DNA of 64,000 nt from Comamonas composti DSM 21721 (GTDB lineage Bacteria > Pseudomonadota > Gammaproteobacteria > Burkholderiales > Burkholderiaceae_C). The notes beneath the pieces are model-generated. The model was given only the letters and a program-made list of their open reading frames with translations, was not told the origin of the DNA and made no database searches. This document shows positions 52,346 through 62,640 of this stretch, one piece after another. The position numbers were made by a program, and so were the translations under genes. Position 1 is the first letter of the stretch, and the number at the start of each line of letters is the position of its first letter. The stretch spans positions 104,232 through 168,231 of the forward strand of contig NZ_AUCQ01000014.1 of NCBI RefSeq assembly GCF_000429845.1, read 5' to 3'.

Positions 52346-53806
52346 ATGGAGTTGGCACCACAGGTGGACGCAACAGACCCGGGCGATATCGGAGCGCAGC
52401 ATGCGCAGTCCAGGCTCTCGCTCTGGAAATGGATGTTTGAAGGATTGCGTGCGAGCTTCATGCTGCGCCCGCGCGTGGGCGAAGCCGCACCCACGCCCTG
52501 GCAATTGCTGGTTTTGTATTTTGTTTGCCAGGCATTTGTATTGGCCTTGTTGCGAGCCGGGGTCAGCGCTCCGGTGAAATTCGTGCCCGTGGCCTGGCTG
52601 GCCATGCAATGGACCCTGCCCGTGGCACTGTGGTGCGGCTGGCAGCTCATGGGGGCAAAAGACCGGGGCAAGAGCCTGGCGGCCTGGTTTGTGCTGCTGT
52701 TGTGGGCTTGCTTGCTGCCCAATCTGGCCTATCTGTCGGTCTTTCTCGTGGGCTTTGTCTGGACGAAGTGGGGCCAGGCCCTGAGCGGGCATCCCGCCTA
52801 CTATCTGCTGTGGACTCCGCTTCTGTGGAGCTGGCTGGCCGGGGTGATGGTGGGCCGAGCGTTCTTTGCGAGCCGCTGGCGCGTGATGGTCTATGGCCTG
52901 CTCAGCATCGCCATGTTTGTTGCCGCAGTGTTCGTCAACACCGGATATGTGTGGGCGCCCGACTATGAGGCGATCAGGGCCGCCAAGGCCGAGGCAGGCG
53001 AGGCTGAGGAGCCTGGCTTCGAGCTCACCCAGGAGGTCTTCGAAGCACAGCAGACGCTTTGGAATACCCAGGTGAATGCACTGTTGCCCGAGCGCGCGGA
53101 CACGGTCGAGGTCTATGGCCTGGTGTTTGCACCCTATGCGGACGAGGATGTCTTTCTGCGCGAAAGCACCATGGTGCGCGAGCTGCTGGAGCAGCGCTTT
53201 GACGCTGGCGGCCGTGTGCTGCAACTGATCAACAATCCCAGGACCAGTGCCAGCCATGTCTGGGCGACCCCGCTCAATCTGCAGCGCGCGATCGAGGCTC
53301 TGGCCGGGCGCATGGACCGCGACAAGGATGTGCTTGTGGTCTATCTGACCTCGCATGGCGGCAGCAATCACTTGCTGGCGGCCTCGCATTGGCCCTTGAC
53401 GCTGGAGCCCGTGAGCGCCCAGAGCCTGCGCCAGGCGCTGGATGCGGCTGGCGTGCGAAATCGCGTGATCGCCGTGTCGGCCTGTTATGCGGGCGGCTGG
53501 ATAGCGCCGCTGGAAAATGAGGACACGCTGATTATGACGGCAGCCGATGCCGAGCACACCTCCTATGGCTGCGGCAGCAAGTCGGAGCTGACGTTCTTCG
53601 GCCGGGCCGTGTTCGCAGAGCAGTTGAGCAGCACGCATTCCTTTGCCAAGGCTTTCGAGGCGGCGGTTCCGCTGATCAAGGCGCGCGAGGAGGAGGCCGG
53701 CAAGCAAGACGGTTTCTCCAACCCGCAGATCAGTGTGGGCGCGCGCATGGCGCCGCTGCTCCAGGCTCTGGAGCAGCGGCTGGATGGGCTGGAGACGGCG
53801 CAATAG
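52346..53806 (+). CDS. Membrane-anchored C13-family (legumain-like) cysteine peptidase
   Basis: A 486-residue protein. Residues 40-200 hold about five hydrophobic segments (LLVLYFVCQAFVLALL, FVLLLWACLLPNLAYLSVFLVGFVW and others). The C-terminal domain is the peptidase C13 fold: the catalytic histidine lies in VVYLTSHGGSNHLL (His337) and the catalytic cysteine in IAVSACYAGGWI (Cys380), followed by IMTAADAEHTSYGCGSKSELTFFGRA. Both active residues are kept. Bacterial members are poorly studied; substrate and role are unknown. ATG 52346 has a strong GGGAGG upstream. The frame is open to 52283. Confidence 0.85.
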   Translation: MELAPQVDATDPGDIGAQHAQSRLSLWKWMFEGLRASFMLRPRVGEAAPTPWQLLVLYFVCQAFVLALLRAGVSAPVKFVPVAWLAMQWTLPVALWCGWQLMGAKDRGKSLAAWFVLLLWACLLPNLAYLSVFLVGFVWTKWGQALSGHPAYYLLWTPLLWSWLAGVMVGRAFFASRWRVMVYGLLSIAMFVAAVFVNTGYVWAPDYEAIRAAKAEAGEAEEPGFELTQEVFEAQQTLWNTQVNALLPERADTVEVYGLVFAPYADEDVFLRESTMVRELLEQRFDAGGRVLQLINNPRTSASHVWATPLNLQRAIEALAGRMDRDKDVLVVYLTSHGGSNHLLAASHWPLTLEPVSAQSLRQALDAAGVRNRVIAVSACYAGGWIAPLENEDTLIMTAADAEHTSYGCGSKSELTFFGRAVFAEQLSSTHSFAKAFEAAVPLIKAREEEAGKQDGFSNPQISVGARMAPLLQALEQRLDGLETAQ

Positions 53807-53888
53807 CCGCCAGGAGACTGCGGGGCGGGGTGCGACAGGCTTTGCCATATGCGCGAGAATTGCGGGTTTTCACTCCTGCCTCCGCGCC

Positions 53889-54284
53889 ATGACCGAAGCC
53901 GCCGCCTCCCCCAGCACCCCTTTTGAATGGATTGGGGGCGAAGTGCGCGTGCAGGCGCTGGTCGATCGCTTCTACGATCTCATGGATCTGGAGCCTGCCT
54001 ATGCCGAACTGCGTGCCAGCCATGGCAGCACGCTGGACGATGCACGGCAGAAGCTGTTCTGGTTTCTGTGCGGCTGGCTGGGCGGGCCCGATCACTACCA
54101 GAGCCGCTTCGGCCATCCGCGTCTGCGCATGCGGCACATGCCGTTTTCGATCGGCATTCTGGAGCGCGACCAGTGGGTGGCCTGCATGGACCAGGCCATG
54201 GGGGAGACCGGCGTACCCGATGACTTGCGCGCGCGGCTCAAGGCCAGCTTCATGCACACTGCGGACTGGATGCGCAACCGCTGA
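53889..54284 (+). CDS. Group II truncated haemoglobin
   Basis: A 131-residue two-over-two globin, proposed in this group to bind oxygen or NO or to support redox stress responses. The order is typical: VRVQALVDRFYDLMDLEPAYAELRASHG (B helix with aromatic Phe-Tyr), then QKLFWFLCGWLGGPDHYQSRFGHPRLRMRHMPFSI, which contains the proximal histidine, and the conserved tryptophan in RDQWVACMDQAMGE. ATG 53889 gives a normal length. It converges on the thioesterase gene with a two-base gap. Confidence 0.9.
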   Translation: MTEAAASPSTPFEWIGGEVRVQALVDRFYDLMDLEPAYAELRASHGSTLDDARQKLFWFLCGWLGGPDHYQSRFGHPRLRMRHMPFSIGILERDQWVACMDQAMGETGVPDDLRARLKASFMHTADWMRNR

Positions 54285-54286
54285 CT

Positions 54287-54883
54287 TCAGGCCTGGGGCT
54301 TGGGCAGCTCGAACACCAGGCAGGTGGTCGTGGCATGGGCATACAGCGTGCCGTCGGGGCCTATCAGGCGTGCCTCGGCCGTGGCAAGCTGGCGTCCGCA
54401 ATGCAAGACCTTGCCGATGGCGCGCACGCGCTCCACGCGCGGCGTCAAGGCCTTGACCAGGTTCACGCCGAGTTCGGCCGTGGTGTAGCCGCGGCCCGGC
54501 GGCAGGCAGGTCTGCACGGCGCAGCCCAGTGCCGAGTCCAGCAGCGTGGCAAACCAGCCGCCATGTATGGTTCCCATGGGGTTGAGGTGCGAAGGGCCGG
54601 GGCGGCCCTGAAAAACCGCCTCGCCCCGGTCAACGCTCAGCAGCATGAAGTCCAGCGTCTGGGCGATCGACGCATAGGGCAGCTCGCCGCGCAGCATGGC
54701 CTGCATGGCTTGCAGGCCGCTGAGCCCCATGACCTGCTCCGGTCGGGCCACGCCGGGGCCGGAGCCCGCATCCAGCTTGGTGCGTACGGCTTGTTCCTGC
54801 TCGATCCAGGTCCGCAGCTCGCTTGCATCCGAGGTGCTGGAGGTTTCTGTTGCCAGGTTTTTCTCGGTGGCAGGCGTGTTCAT
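54287..54883 (-). CDS. PaaI-type hotdog-fold thioesterase
   Basis: A 198-residue acyl-CoA thioesterase. The hotdog core is in the C-terminal two thirds, with the helix motif LNPMGTIHGGWFATLLDSALGCAVQTCL and then YTTAELGVNLVKALTPRVERVRAIGKVLHCGRQLATAEARLIGPDGTLYAHATTTCLVF. The N-terminal third is Ser/Thr/Glu-rich. ATG 54883 has AAGGAG upstream; the frame is open to 54955. It is divergent from a MarR regulator with palindromic sites between them, so the two genes are probably one regulatory unit. Substrate unknown; an aromatic or short-chain acyl-CoA is plausible. Confidence 0.85.
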   Translation of the reverse strand: MNTPATEKNLATETSSTSDASELRTWIEQEQAVRTKLDAGSGPGVARPEQVMGLSGLQAMQAMLRGELPYASIAQTLDFMLLSVDRGEAVFQGRPGPSHLNPMGTIHGGWFATLLDSALGCAVQTCLPPGRGYTTAELGVNLVKALTPRVERVRAIGKVLHCGRQLATAEARLIGPDGTLYAHATTTCLVFELPKPQA

Positions 54884-54953
54884 GAAGTGAGTCTCCTTGT
54901 CTTTGGGGCATGTGCCGCAGACATGCGTGCACATGCCGGGCTTCGTAATTTTC

Positions 54954-54981
54954 ATTGTATCTACAATACTTGTATATGCAA
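54954..54981. promoter_or_regulatory. Tandem palindromes: candidate MarR operator
   Basis: ATTGTATCTACAAT (54954-54967, perfect 6-bp half-sites) is followed by TTGTATATGCAA (54970-54981, near-perfect). They lie in the AT-rich gap between the divergent thioesterase and MarR genes, 12 bases before the MarR start, where a MarR dimer would block both promoters. Confidence 0.62.
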
Positions 54982-54992
54982 TAATTTGGCAG

Positions 54993-55448
54993 ATGAAAAA
55001 AGACCAAGCCCAGTCCCGGCCTCAAGGCTGCAGCAACCATCTGGTACGCCAGCTGATGCGCGGTGTCGGCCAGGTCTATGACCTGCATCTGGCGGCCAGT
55101 GGGCTGCGCATCACGCAATACTCGCTGCTCAGCCATGTGCTTGGCGCCAGTCCTGTACGGCCGGTGGATCTGGCTCGCCTGATGCGTATGGATGCCTCCA
55201 CGCTGACGCGCAATCTCCGGCCGTTGATCGAGGCGGGCTGGGTGCGCATGTCGCAGGGCGAGGACCAGCGCAGCCGGCTGGTCCATATCACGGAGGCGGG
55301 CCGGGCCAAACGGGAGGAGGCCAGGCTGTGCTGGAGAAGAGCGCAAAACGAAATCAACAGCCGCCTGGGCGTGGAGCGCGTGGCCGCTTTGCACGGGCTG
55401 ATCGATGAATGTCTGGCTCTGCTCGATGCTTCGGCGGGCAGCACCTGA
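54993..55448 (+). CDS. MarR-family transcriptional regulator
   Basis: A 151-residue winged-helix repressor. The DNA-binding part reads LRITQYSLLSHVLGASPVRPVDLARLMRMDASTLTRNLRPLIEAGWVRMSQGEDQRSRLVHITEAGRAKREEA, with recognition helix DASTLTRNLRPLIE and wing QGEDQRSRL. Flanking helices form the dimer interface. ATG 54993 places the start right after the palindromic operator. By divergent placement it should control the thioesterase gene and itself in response to an unknown, perhaps phenolic or acyl, ligand. Confidence 0.86.
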   Translation: MKKDQAQSRPQGCSNHLVRQLMRGVGQVYDLHLAASGLRITQYSLLSHVLGASPVRPVDLARLMRMDASTLTRNLRPLIEAGWVRMSQGEDQRSRLVHITEAGRAKREEARLCWRRAQNEINSRLGVERVAALHGLIDECLALLDASAGST

Positions 55449-55475
55449 ACCGGCGGGCCGGGCAGGGCCGGGGCG

Positions 55476-56123
55476 CTAGCGCTTGCCCGGCTGCAGCAGC
55501 ACGACCAGGGCGCCGGCCCCGCCGTCCGCAGGTCTGGCCTGGACGAAGGCCAGCACTTCCTTTTTCTGCACCAGCCAGCGCTGGACTTTGGCCTTGAGCA
55601 CGGGCACGCGGCCCGGCGAGCCCAGGCCCTTGCCGTGGACGATGCGCACGCAGCGCACGCCTGTGCGGTGGGACAGGCGTATGAACTGGCCCAGGGCCTC
55701 GCGCGCCTCGTCCGAGCGCAGGCCGTGCAGGTCCAGCTGGCGCTGGATGCTCCAGTGGCCGCCGCGCAGCTTGCGCGTTACGTCAAGCCCTATGCCGGAG
55801 CGGCGAAAGCTCAGCTGGTCGTCGGTGTCGAGCAGGGTGCTGACGTCGAACTCGTCGCTCATGGCCTCTTGCAGAACGCGCTGCTCGTCGATCTCCAGTT
55901 GCAGCGGCAGCGGGGAGGGAGGGGGTTCCTGAAAACTGATCTGGTTGCGCTCGCGCAGCGGCATGACTGGCCCTACGGTGAGGGCGAAGAGGTTGCGCTC
56001 GCGCTGAGCGTGGGCGCGTGCCTCGGCCTCCTGCCGGGCCAGTTCCTGCGCGCGTTCGCGTGCGGCCTTGAGCTGGCGCGAGATGGAGGCCAGATCCTGG
56101 AGGCTGTGCAGGGCGCGGCTCAC
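55476..56123 (-). CDS. Smr-domain protein
   Basis: A 215-residue protein with an N-terminal coiled coil ([30 protein letters not shown]), a linker, and a C-terminal Smr domain with the conserved [19 protein letters not shown] and [29 protein letters not shown]. Smr domains in MutS2- and SmrA-like proteins have nuclease activity, and recent work on relatives links them to ribosome rescue. The ATG overlaps the end of radC (56120-56123), so both are translated together. Confidence 0.87.
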   Translation of the reverse strand: MSRALHSLQDLASISRQLKAARERAQELARQEAEARAHAQRERNLFALTVGPVMPLRERNQISFQEPPPSPLPLQLEIDEQRVLQEAMSDEFDVSTLLDTDDQLSFRRSGIGLDVTRKLRGGHWSIQRQLDLHGLRSDEAREALGQFIRLSHRTGVRCVRIVHGKGLGSPGRVPVLKAKVQRWLVQKKEVLAFVQARPADGGAGALVVLLQPGKR

Positions 56124-56803
56124 AGCAAGCCCTCCTGGGCCATGGACAGGGCCGAGCCCGGGGCGACGATCACATGGTCGAGCACGGCCACGTCGATCAG
56201 TGCCAGGGCGGCTTTCAAGGCCCGGGTCAGGACCCGGTCGGCACCGCTGGCCGCGACCTGGCCGCTGGGGTGGTTGTGGGCCAGGATGACGGCTCCCGCA
56301 TGGTGGTGCAAGGCTCTGAGGGCGACCTCGCGCGGGTAGACGCTGGTCTGGGTCAGCGTGCCGCGAAACATCTCCTCGAGCGCGATGAGGCGGTTCTGGC
56401 TGTCGAGAAACAGCACGGCAAACACCTCATGCGGCCTGGCCGCGAGGTGCAGCTGCACATAGCGCATGACCTCCTCCGGGGAGGACAGGGCCGGGCGCTG
56501 GCGTAACTGCTCGGTCATGGCGCGGCGTGCGAGTTCGAGTACGGCCAGCAGCTCCGCGCGCTTGGCCGGACCCAGGCCCTTGATGTGCTTGAGGTCGCCC
56601 TGGCTGGCCTGCAGCAGGCCAGACAGTCCGCCCTGGCCCGGCAGCTGCAGCAACTCCTGTGCGAGCTGCAGCACGCCTTTGCCGACCATGCCCGTGCGCA
56701 GCAGCACGGCCAGCAGCTCGGCATCGGACAGGGCGGCTGCGCCGCGCTGGGCGAGCTTTTCGCGCGGCTGGGCGTCGGGCGGCAGGTCTTTGATGGGCGG
56801 CAT
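56120..56803 (-). CDS. radC: RadC-family protein (JAB1/MPN domain)
   Basis: A 227-residue protein with an N-terminal helix-hairpin-helix region ([46 protein letters not shown]) and a C-terminal JAMM metalloprotease-like fold. The metal ligands are in the E of [20 protein letters not shown] and the HxH...D of [15 protein letters not shown]. Despite the name its role in DNA repair is not established. ATG 56803 starts the conserved [17 protein letters not shown]; the frame is open upstream to 57451 through the neighbouring genes. Divergent from the FKBP gene. Confidence 0.9.
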   Translation of the reverse strand: MPPIKDLPPDAQPREKLAQRGAAALSDAELLAVLLRTGMVGKGVLQLAQELLQLPGQGGLSGLLQASQGDLKHIKGLGPAKRAELLAVLELARRAMTEQLRQRPALSSPEEVMRYVQLHLAARPHEVFAVLFLDSQNRLIALEEMFRGTLTQTSVYPREVALRALHHHAGAVILAHNHPSGQVAASGADRVLTRALKAALALIDVAVLDHVIVAPGSALSMAQEGLL

Positions 56804-56881
56804 GGTGGTGGCGGGGTACGCCCTGAGGCGGTCAGGGCATGGCGGGTTTCCTACAATGCAGGGCAGTTTATCGGGACTTTC

Positions 56882-57361
56882 ATGACTCAAAGCGCTTCTA
56901 CCCACGCCATTGACGACCTGCCCAGAGTGCAGGCCGGCTCGTTTCTGACATTGCATTACCGTCTGGCCGGCCCTGCAGGGGATGTGATCAACACCTTTGC
57001 CGACAAGCCCGCCACGCTGTCCCTGGGGGCGGGTGAGCTGTCGCCCGCCATGGAGCAGCGCCTGATCGGCCTGGCCGAGGGGGTGCGCACCACGTTCGAG
57101 CTGCCTGCAGGAGAGGCCTTTGGCGAGCGCAACGAGGAGATGCTGCAGTGGGTGGCACGCAAGCTCATGAACGAGCTGGGCGACCCCGACGAGCAGTACG
57201 CTCCGGGCGACGTGGTGCAGTTTCCCACGCCGGACGGGCTGGACAGCTATGCGGGCTCGGTGGTGCAGGTGCGCGAGGACGGCGCGATCTTGTTCGACTT
57301 CAACCATCCGCTGGCAGGCCAGCCGGTGACGTTCGAAGTCCAGCTCATCGGGGTGCTGTGA
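56882..57361 (+). CDS. slpA: FKBP-type peptidyl-prolyl isomerase, SlpA-like
   Basis: A 159-residue folding helper. The FKBP core ([63 protein letters not shown]) is interrupted by the insert-in-flap domain typical of SlyD/SlpA proteins and closes with [20 protein letters not shown]. There is no histidine-rich metal tail, which separates it from SlyD. It stands 113 bases before ispH on the same strand, the same pairing (slpA-ispH) known in E. coli. Confidence 0.92.
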   Translation: MTQSASTHAIDDLPRVQAGSFLTLHYRLAGPAGDVINTFADKPATLSLGAGELSPAMEQRLIGLAEGVRTTFELPAGEAFGERNEEMLQWVARKLMNELGDPDEQYAPGDVVQFPTPDGLDSYAGSVVQVREDGAILFDFNHPLAGQPVTFEVQLIGVL

Positions 57362-57474
57362 GATGCCATACGCGCTGAGCTGCGGCGCAGCTTCCCCTGG
57401 GAAGGGGGCGGCACCTTCGGTGCATCTGGGTTCGAGGTGCGCCAGCTGCATGCGCTGCGCCCGGGAGTGTTGAG

Positions 57475-58464
57475 ATGCTAGGAGCCAAGGAAGTCCTGCT
57501 GGCCGAGCCGCGCGGCTTTTGCGCGGGTGTGGACCGCGCCATCGAGATCGTGGAGCGGGCCCTGGCCAAGTTCGGCGCGCCCATCTACGTGCGCCACGAA
57601 ATCGTGCACAACACCTTCGTGGTCAACGACCTCAAGGCCAAGGGCGCGATCTTCATCGAGGATCTGGCCGAAGTGCCGCCCGGCGCAACCCTGGTGTTCA
57701 GCGCGCATGGCGTCTCCAAGGCCGTACAGGCGGAGGCCAAGGCCCGCGGCTTTACGGTCTTCGATGCCACCTGTCCGCTGGTCACCAAGGTGCATGTGGA
57801 AGTTGCCAAGCTCGCCAAGGAAGGCTATGAGTTCCTCATGATCGGCCACAAGGGCCATCCCGAAGTCGAGGGCACCATGGGCCAGCTGTCCGAGGGCATA
57901 CACCTGGTCGAGGACGAGGCCGACGTGGCGCGCGTGCAGCCACGCCAGACCGAGAAACTGGCCGTGGTCACGCAGACCACCCTGAGCGTGGACGATGCGG
58001 CCGGCATCACGGCCGCGATACGCGCGCGCTTTCCCCAGGTGCGCGAGCCCAAGCAGCAGGACATCTGCTATGCCACGCAGAACCGCCAGGATGCGGTCAA
58101 GGTGCTGGCGCCGCAGGTGGATTTGCTCATCGTCGTGGGCAGCCCCACCAGCTCCAACAGCAACCGCCTGCGCGAACTCGCCGCGCGTCTGGGCACGCCC
58201 GCCTATATGGTGGACAACGCCGGCGAGCTCGATGAGCAATGGTTCGAGGGCGTGGCGCGCGTAGGCCTCACGGCCGGCGCCTCGGCCCCCGAGGTGCTGG
58301 TGAATGAGGTCATTGCGCGCATCAGGCAGCTGGGCGCCGTGGCCGTGCGCAAGATGGACGGCATCGAGGAAACCGTGAAATTCCCTCTGCCCAAGGGGCT
58401 CAAGATCGATGCCGCCACGGGCCTGGAGATCGAGGTGCGCAAGCGCCCGGAAACCGGGGCCTGA
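57475..58464 (+). CDS. ispH: 4-hydroxy-3-methylbut-2-enyl diphosphate reductase
   Basis: A 329-residue Fe-S enzyme for the last step of the MEP isoprenoid pathway, making IPP and DMAPP. The three cluster cysteines are in [30 protein letters not shown] and [14 protein letters not shown]. Substrate-binding motifs include [30 protein letters not shown] and SNSNRL. All are intact. It depends on Fe-S delivery (compare erpA and apbC in this window). A 23-bp inverted repeat with a T-run follows and probably terminates it. Confidence 0.96.
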   Translation: MLGAKEVLLAEPRGFCAGVDRAIEIVERALAKFGAPIYVRHEIVHNTFVVNDLKAKGAIFIEDLAEVPPGATLVFSAHGVSKAVQAEAKARGFTVFDATCPLVTKVHVEVAKLAKEGYEFLMIGHKGHPEVEGTMGQLSEGIHLVEDEADVARVQPRQTEKLAVVTQTTLSVDDAAGITAAIRARFPQVREPKQQDICYATQNRQDAVKVLAPQVDLLIVVGSPTSSNSNRLRELAARLGTPAYMVDNAGELDEQWFEGVARVGLTAGASAPEVLVNEVIARIRQLGAVAVRKMDGIEETVKFPLPKGLKIDAATGLEIEVRKRPETGA

Positions 58465-58484
58465 GCGACGACAATTAACAAATA

Positions 58485-58573
58485 GTGAGCTGCCAGCGCT
58501 TGCTGTGTAAGGATTTAAGCATTGTTTGATGCTGAAGTCTTTGCACAGCAAGCGCTGGCAGCTCACTTTTTAT
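58485..58573. repeat. 23-bp perfect inverted repeat, terminator-like (AGCTGCCAGCGCTTG family)
   Basis: Positions 58485-58507 and 58544-58566 are exact complements over 23 bases, the longest member of this repeat family in the window. The right arm is followed by TTTTTATT, so it likely terminates ispH and the convergent CBS gene. Inner bases contain a second small stem. Confidence 0.88.
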
Positions 58574-58621
58574 TGGCTTCTCCTTGAGTCCACCAGCACG
58601 ACGTCCAGAGGCAAGCCTGTT

Positions 58622-59344
58622 CTAGGTCCACAAGTCCAGCGGCGGATCGGTGGCCACGGCGCGCAGAATGTCCGTGCGGCTGATGAAGCCCAGCAGGCTG
58701 CCCAGCTCGTCGGTCACCGGCAGGCCGGGAAGGCCGGTATCCAGCAGCACGCGTGCCACACGGCGCAGCTCGGTGTCGGGGCTGACGGTGGGGATGGGCG
58801 AAATCATGACCTCGTGCACGGGCCGGCGTGCAAGCGCAATCGCCTGGGCGATGTGGCCGGGCTCGGGCAGCAGATCCAGCGGAGCCATGTCGGCGCGCAG
58901 CAGCAGGCCTATCACCAGACCCTGGCCGTCAAGCACCGGAGCCTGGGCCACGCCTTGTTCGGCCAGCTTGCGCCAGGCGTCATTGACGCCTGCATTCTGC
59001 TCGACGGTGATGATGGTGCTCGTCATGGCATGGGCCACCGTGTGCAGCAGCTGGCGCGGCTGCCTCGGGCCCCTGGCCGTGGACTGGTAGGCCTGGGCCA
59101 CGCCCTTGCCATGTGCGGCCGATATCTGCGGCTGCGCAGGCGAGGCCGCCGCTGCAGGCCCATTCGGATGCTCGGCCTGCGCCAGTGCGGACGTGAAGCC
59201 GGGCGCATCGCCAGACGTGTCTGCCCCGGTCGCACGGGTGCGCAGAGCCTGGGGGCGTTGAATGCGGCGCACGCGGGCAACCTGGCTGAGGCGCTCAAGG
59301 CTGCCTCTGAACATTTGCCCACCTGGCCCAAAGACAAAGAACAT
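58622..59344 (-). CDS. Tandem CBS-domain protein
   Basis: A 240-residue soluble protein. The first 105 residues are low-complexity and Ala/Gln/Pro-rich. Residues 108-240 are two CBS motifs (MTSTIITVEQNAGVNDAWRKLAEQGVAQAPVLDGQGLVIGLLLRADM and MISPIPTVSPDTELRRVARVLLDTGLPGLPVTDELGSLLGFISRTDILRAV). Such pairs bind adenosine nucleotides and usually regulate an attached or partner enzyme, here unknown. ATG 59344 has AGGAG upstream and gives MFFVFGPGGQMFRGSLERL; the frame is open to 59413. Confidence 0.83.
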   Translation of the reverse strand: MFFVFGPGGQMFRGSLERLSQVARVRRIQRPQALRTRATGADTSGDAPGFTSALAQAEHPNGPAAAASPAQPQISAAHGKGVAQAYQSTARGPRQPRQLLHTVAHAMTSTIITVEQNAGVNDAWRKLAEQGVAQAPVLDGQGLVIGLLLRADMAPLDLLPEPGHIAQAIALARRPVHEVMISPIPTVSPDTELRRVARVLLDTGLPGLPVTDELGSLLGFISRTDILRAVATDPPLDLWT

Positions 59345-59435
59345 GGCAGCTCCTGCTTCATGGATCGCGCCGGTTGCGCGCCATATGCAGGATTCTCGCC
59401 AGATCCGGCGCAAGCGGGCTGCTGAACGACCTTAA

Positions 59436-60836
<1,401 letters not shown>

Positions 60837-60865
60837 TTCTTGTGCTAGAATGCTAGCTTCGCTGC

Positions 60866-60955
<90 letters not shown>

Positions 60956-61124
60956 AGCGTTATTTAAAATCAATGGGTTGCGAGAGATTTTAATATTTGT
61001 CCCACAAAAAATACCACAAAAAGCTATTGCTTAAATAGCTTGCTGAAGTGGATTTTTGGGGTGAGAGTAAAATCTGGGGCCTACTGATATGGTTTTTCCT
61101 TTATTCGGAGAGATCATGAAAATT
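60956..61124. other. AT-rich spacer between two tRNA genes with small hairpin
   Basis: The spacer is much AT-richer than the flanking genes. It contains a perfect 8-bp hairpin (AAGCTATT/AATAGCTT, 61021-61041) and two near-repeats, CCCACAAAAA and ACCACAAAAA (about 61000-61020), of the kind seen at phage or island attachment sites. No gene is apparent. Confidence 0.4.
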
Positions 61125-61201
61125 GCGGCTGTAGCTCAGCTGGATAGAGTACTTGGCTACGAACCAAGGGGTCGTGGGTTCGATTCCTGCCAGCCGCACC
61201 A
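61125..61201 (+). tRNA. tRNA-Arg (ACG)
   Basis: A 77-base cloverleaf: acceptor GCGGCTG/CAGCCGC, D-arm GCTC...GAGT, anticodon stem CTTGG/CCAAG with loop CTACGAA (anticodon ACG, normally read as inosine), T-arm GTGGG-TTCGATT-CCTGC and encoded CCA. AT-rich DNA with mobile remnants begins just after it. Confidence 0.95.
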
Positions 61202-61209
61202 AACGTCAA

Positions 61210-61240
61210 GCCACAGAGTAGAAATGCTCTGTGGCTTTTT
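61210..61240 (+). terminator. Terminator after tRNA-Arg
   Basis: GCCACAGAG and CTCTGTGGC form a perfect 9-bp stem with an 8-base loop followed by TTTTT, immediately after the tRNA. Confidence 0.9.
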
Positions 61241-61406
61241 CGTTTTCCCTCCAAGAAAAGCCCTTGAAAGTGCAGATGCCACCTGATGTGCTCAAAGGTA
61301 CGCATTTGAGCCTAGTTGGAGCGCCGGTTTCGCGTGCTCAAGCAGCAGTTGTGCTGCCGGAGTCTCGAGAAGAACACGGCGCAGATCATTAGCTTGCTTG
61401 TCCTCT

Positions 61407-61772
61407 CTAGCCTGTGGATAACCTGGCACAGGTTGCTCGCGCCGGGAGTAGCTCGATGTGATGCTGGTGCCAGAGGTTCAGCAAGTGTGGCAAGTCAATA
61501 TGCAAGTCTATGACGTTGGCAAGGTCTGGCGTTAACTCAAGAGCAACTGATGCGTCAGCAAAGTCTGCGTGGCGTGCAACTTGGGTAAAAGGGCCGGGAG
61601 GCCACGAGGAGGGCTTGAAGGCATAGCCCCATCGACGATCGAGCCATTGCGGATGATCTTGCGGCAAATGGTGCGAGCAGCGGGCAATGGATCGCTGGCT
61701 CCAGCCCCGCTGCAAAAGAGAAGCTATCGTGAGGCGATCTTCTGGCTGCAAGTGCGTATATCGGGAGGTCAT
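61407..61772 (-). pseudogene. IS30-like transposase remnant
   Basis: The first 32 residues (TSRYTHLQPEDRLTIASLLQ and RGWSQRSIARC) resemble the N-terminal helix-turn-helix of IS30-family transposases. The frame then changes: a CRKIIRNGS-like stretch, expected next in IS30 proteins, lies in another frame. Nothing resembling the DDE catalytic core follows. It is a short, broken fragment marking past insertion next to tRNA-Arg. Confidence 0.5.
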
Positions 61773-61834
61773 CTGTGCAAATCACCTGGGGTTCAGGTGT
61801 TGCACTTCAAGCTTGAGAGCGCCCTTATGTGTCG

Positions 61835-62482
61835 TTAAGAATGCGGTGTGTGATGACCTAATATCACTGAAATTAGAAAAATAATTAGCTGAGATGCAAT
61901 AAGCCACATAATGCAAGCAATCACAAACTCTAATATCCTCCAGGATTTCGGGTTGCCGAATAATGGTGTGAGAACACGTGCACCATATCCCAAGCAACAA
62001 AACCATAAAAGTGATGACGAAAGTGAGCCAGTCAAAAATAATAATTTTTCATTGAGCGGCATTGTGCCGGCTATGCCTCCAACAATGACTACCGTATCTA
62101 AATAAACATGAGGATTTATCAGTGTCACAGCCAATGTTGCTAAAATAATACTGCTTGTGTTTTTTTCTTGAGAAGTCTGTGTATTGATGTTTAAGGCTTC
62201 TGATGATCGGAATGATTGGTAAAAAGACCGTGCACCATAAAAAAATAAAAAGACTGCGCCAAATCCGGCTAATAGTATCGAAAATATCTTGCTTTGTTGA
62301 ATTAAATCACCCAACCCAAATACGCCTATGGAAATAAGAATGAAATCACACAAAAAGCATATAGCCACTATGGCGGTAATATTATTTTTTAATATCCCGT
62401 GCTTTAATACGAAAGCATTTTGAGTTCCAATGGCTACGACCAGGGAACCAGATACCAGAAAGCCTTTTATCAATGCATTCAT
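61835..62482 (-). CDS. LysE/ArgO-family amino-acid exporter
   Basis: A 215-residue inner-membrane protein with six helices. The N-terminal signature is KGFLVSGSLVVAIGTQNAFVLKHGILKNN, typical of LysE/ArgO exporters of lysine or arginine, and the TLINPHVYLDTVVIVGGIAG block matches the second family motif. The gene is much AT-richer than the rest of the window and uses AT-ending codons, a clear sign of transfer. It lies among mobile remnants downstream of tRNA-Arg. A partner LysG/ArgP regulator is not seen. Function is likely intact. Confidence 0.86.
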   Translation of the reverse strand: MNALIKGFLVSGSLVVAIGTQNAFVLKHGILKNNITAIVAICFLCDFILISIGVFGLGDLIQQSKIFSILLAGFGAVFLFFYGARSFYQSFRSSEALNINTQTSQEKNTSSIILATLAVTLINPHVYLDTVVIVGGIAGTMPLNEKLLFLTGSLSSSLLWFCCLGYGARVLTPLFGNPKSWRILEFVIACIMWLIASQLIIFLISVILGHHTPHS

Positions 62483-62640
62483 TCAATTTCAATCGTTTTC
62501 TTGAATGTGTTGAAGTAGAACTATTAAAAATGTCCAAGGTGTTTGTCAAGAGTTTTGGCGTGAGATGATTCTGGGCAGCTTCCATTTTGAGATGTGCAAT
62601 AAATAAATACTGCAACAACTCTAAAAGGTCGATCTGTATT

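Noticed and set aside
51770..53848. 692-codon open frame antisense to the C13 peptidase, continuing into the miniature element
   Set aside because: Shadow frame. The RNRDEFESMG-like segment shared with the element at 16939 reflects DNA repeat identity, not a conserved protein.
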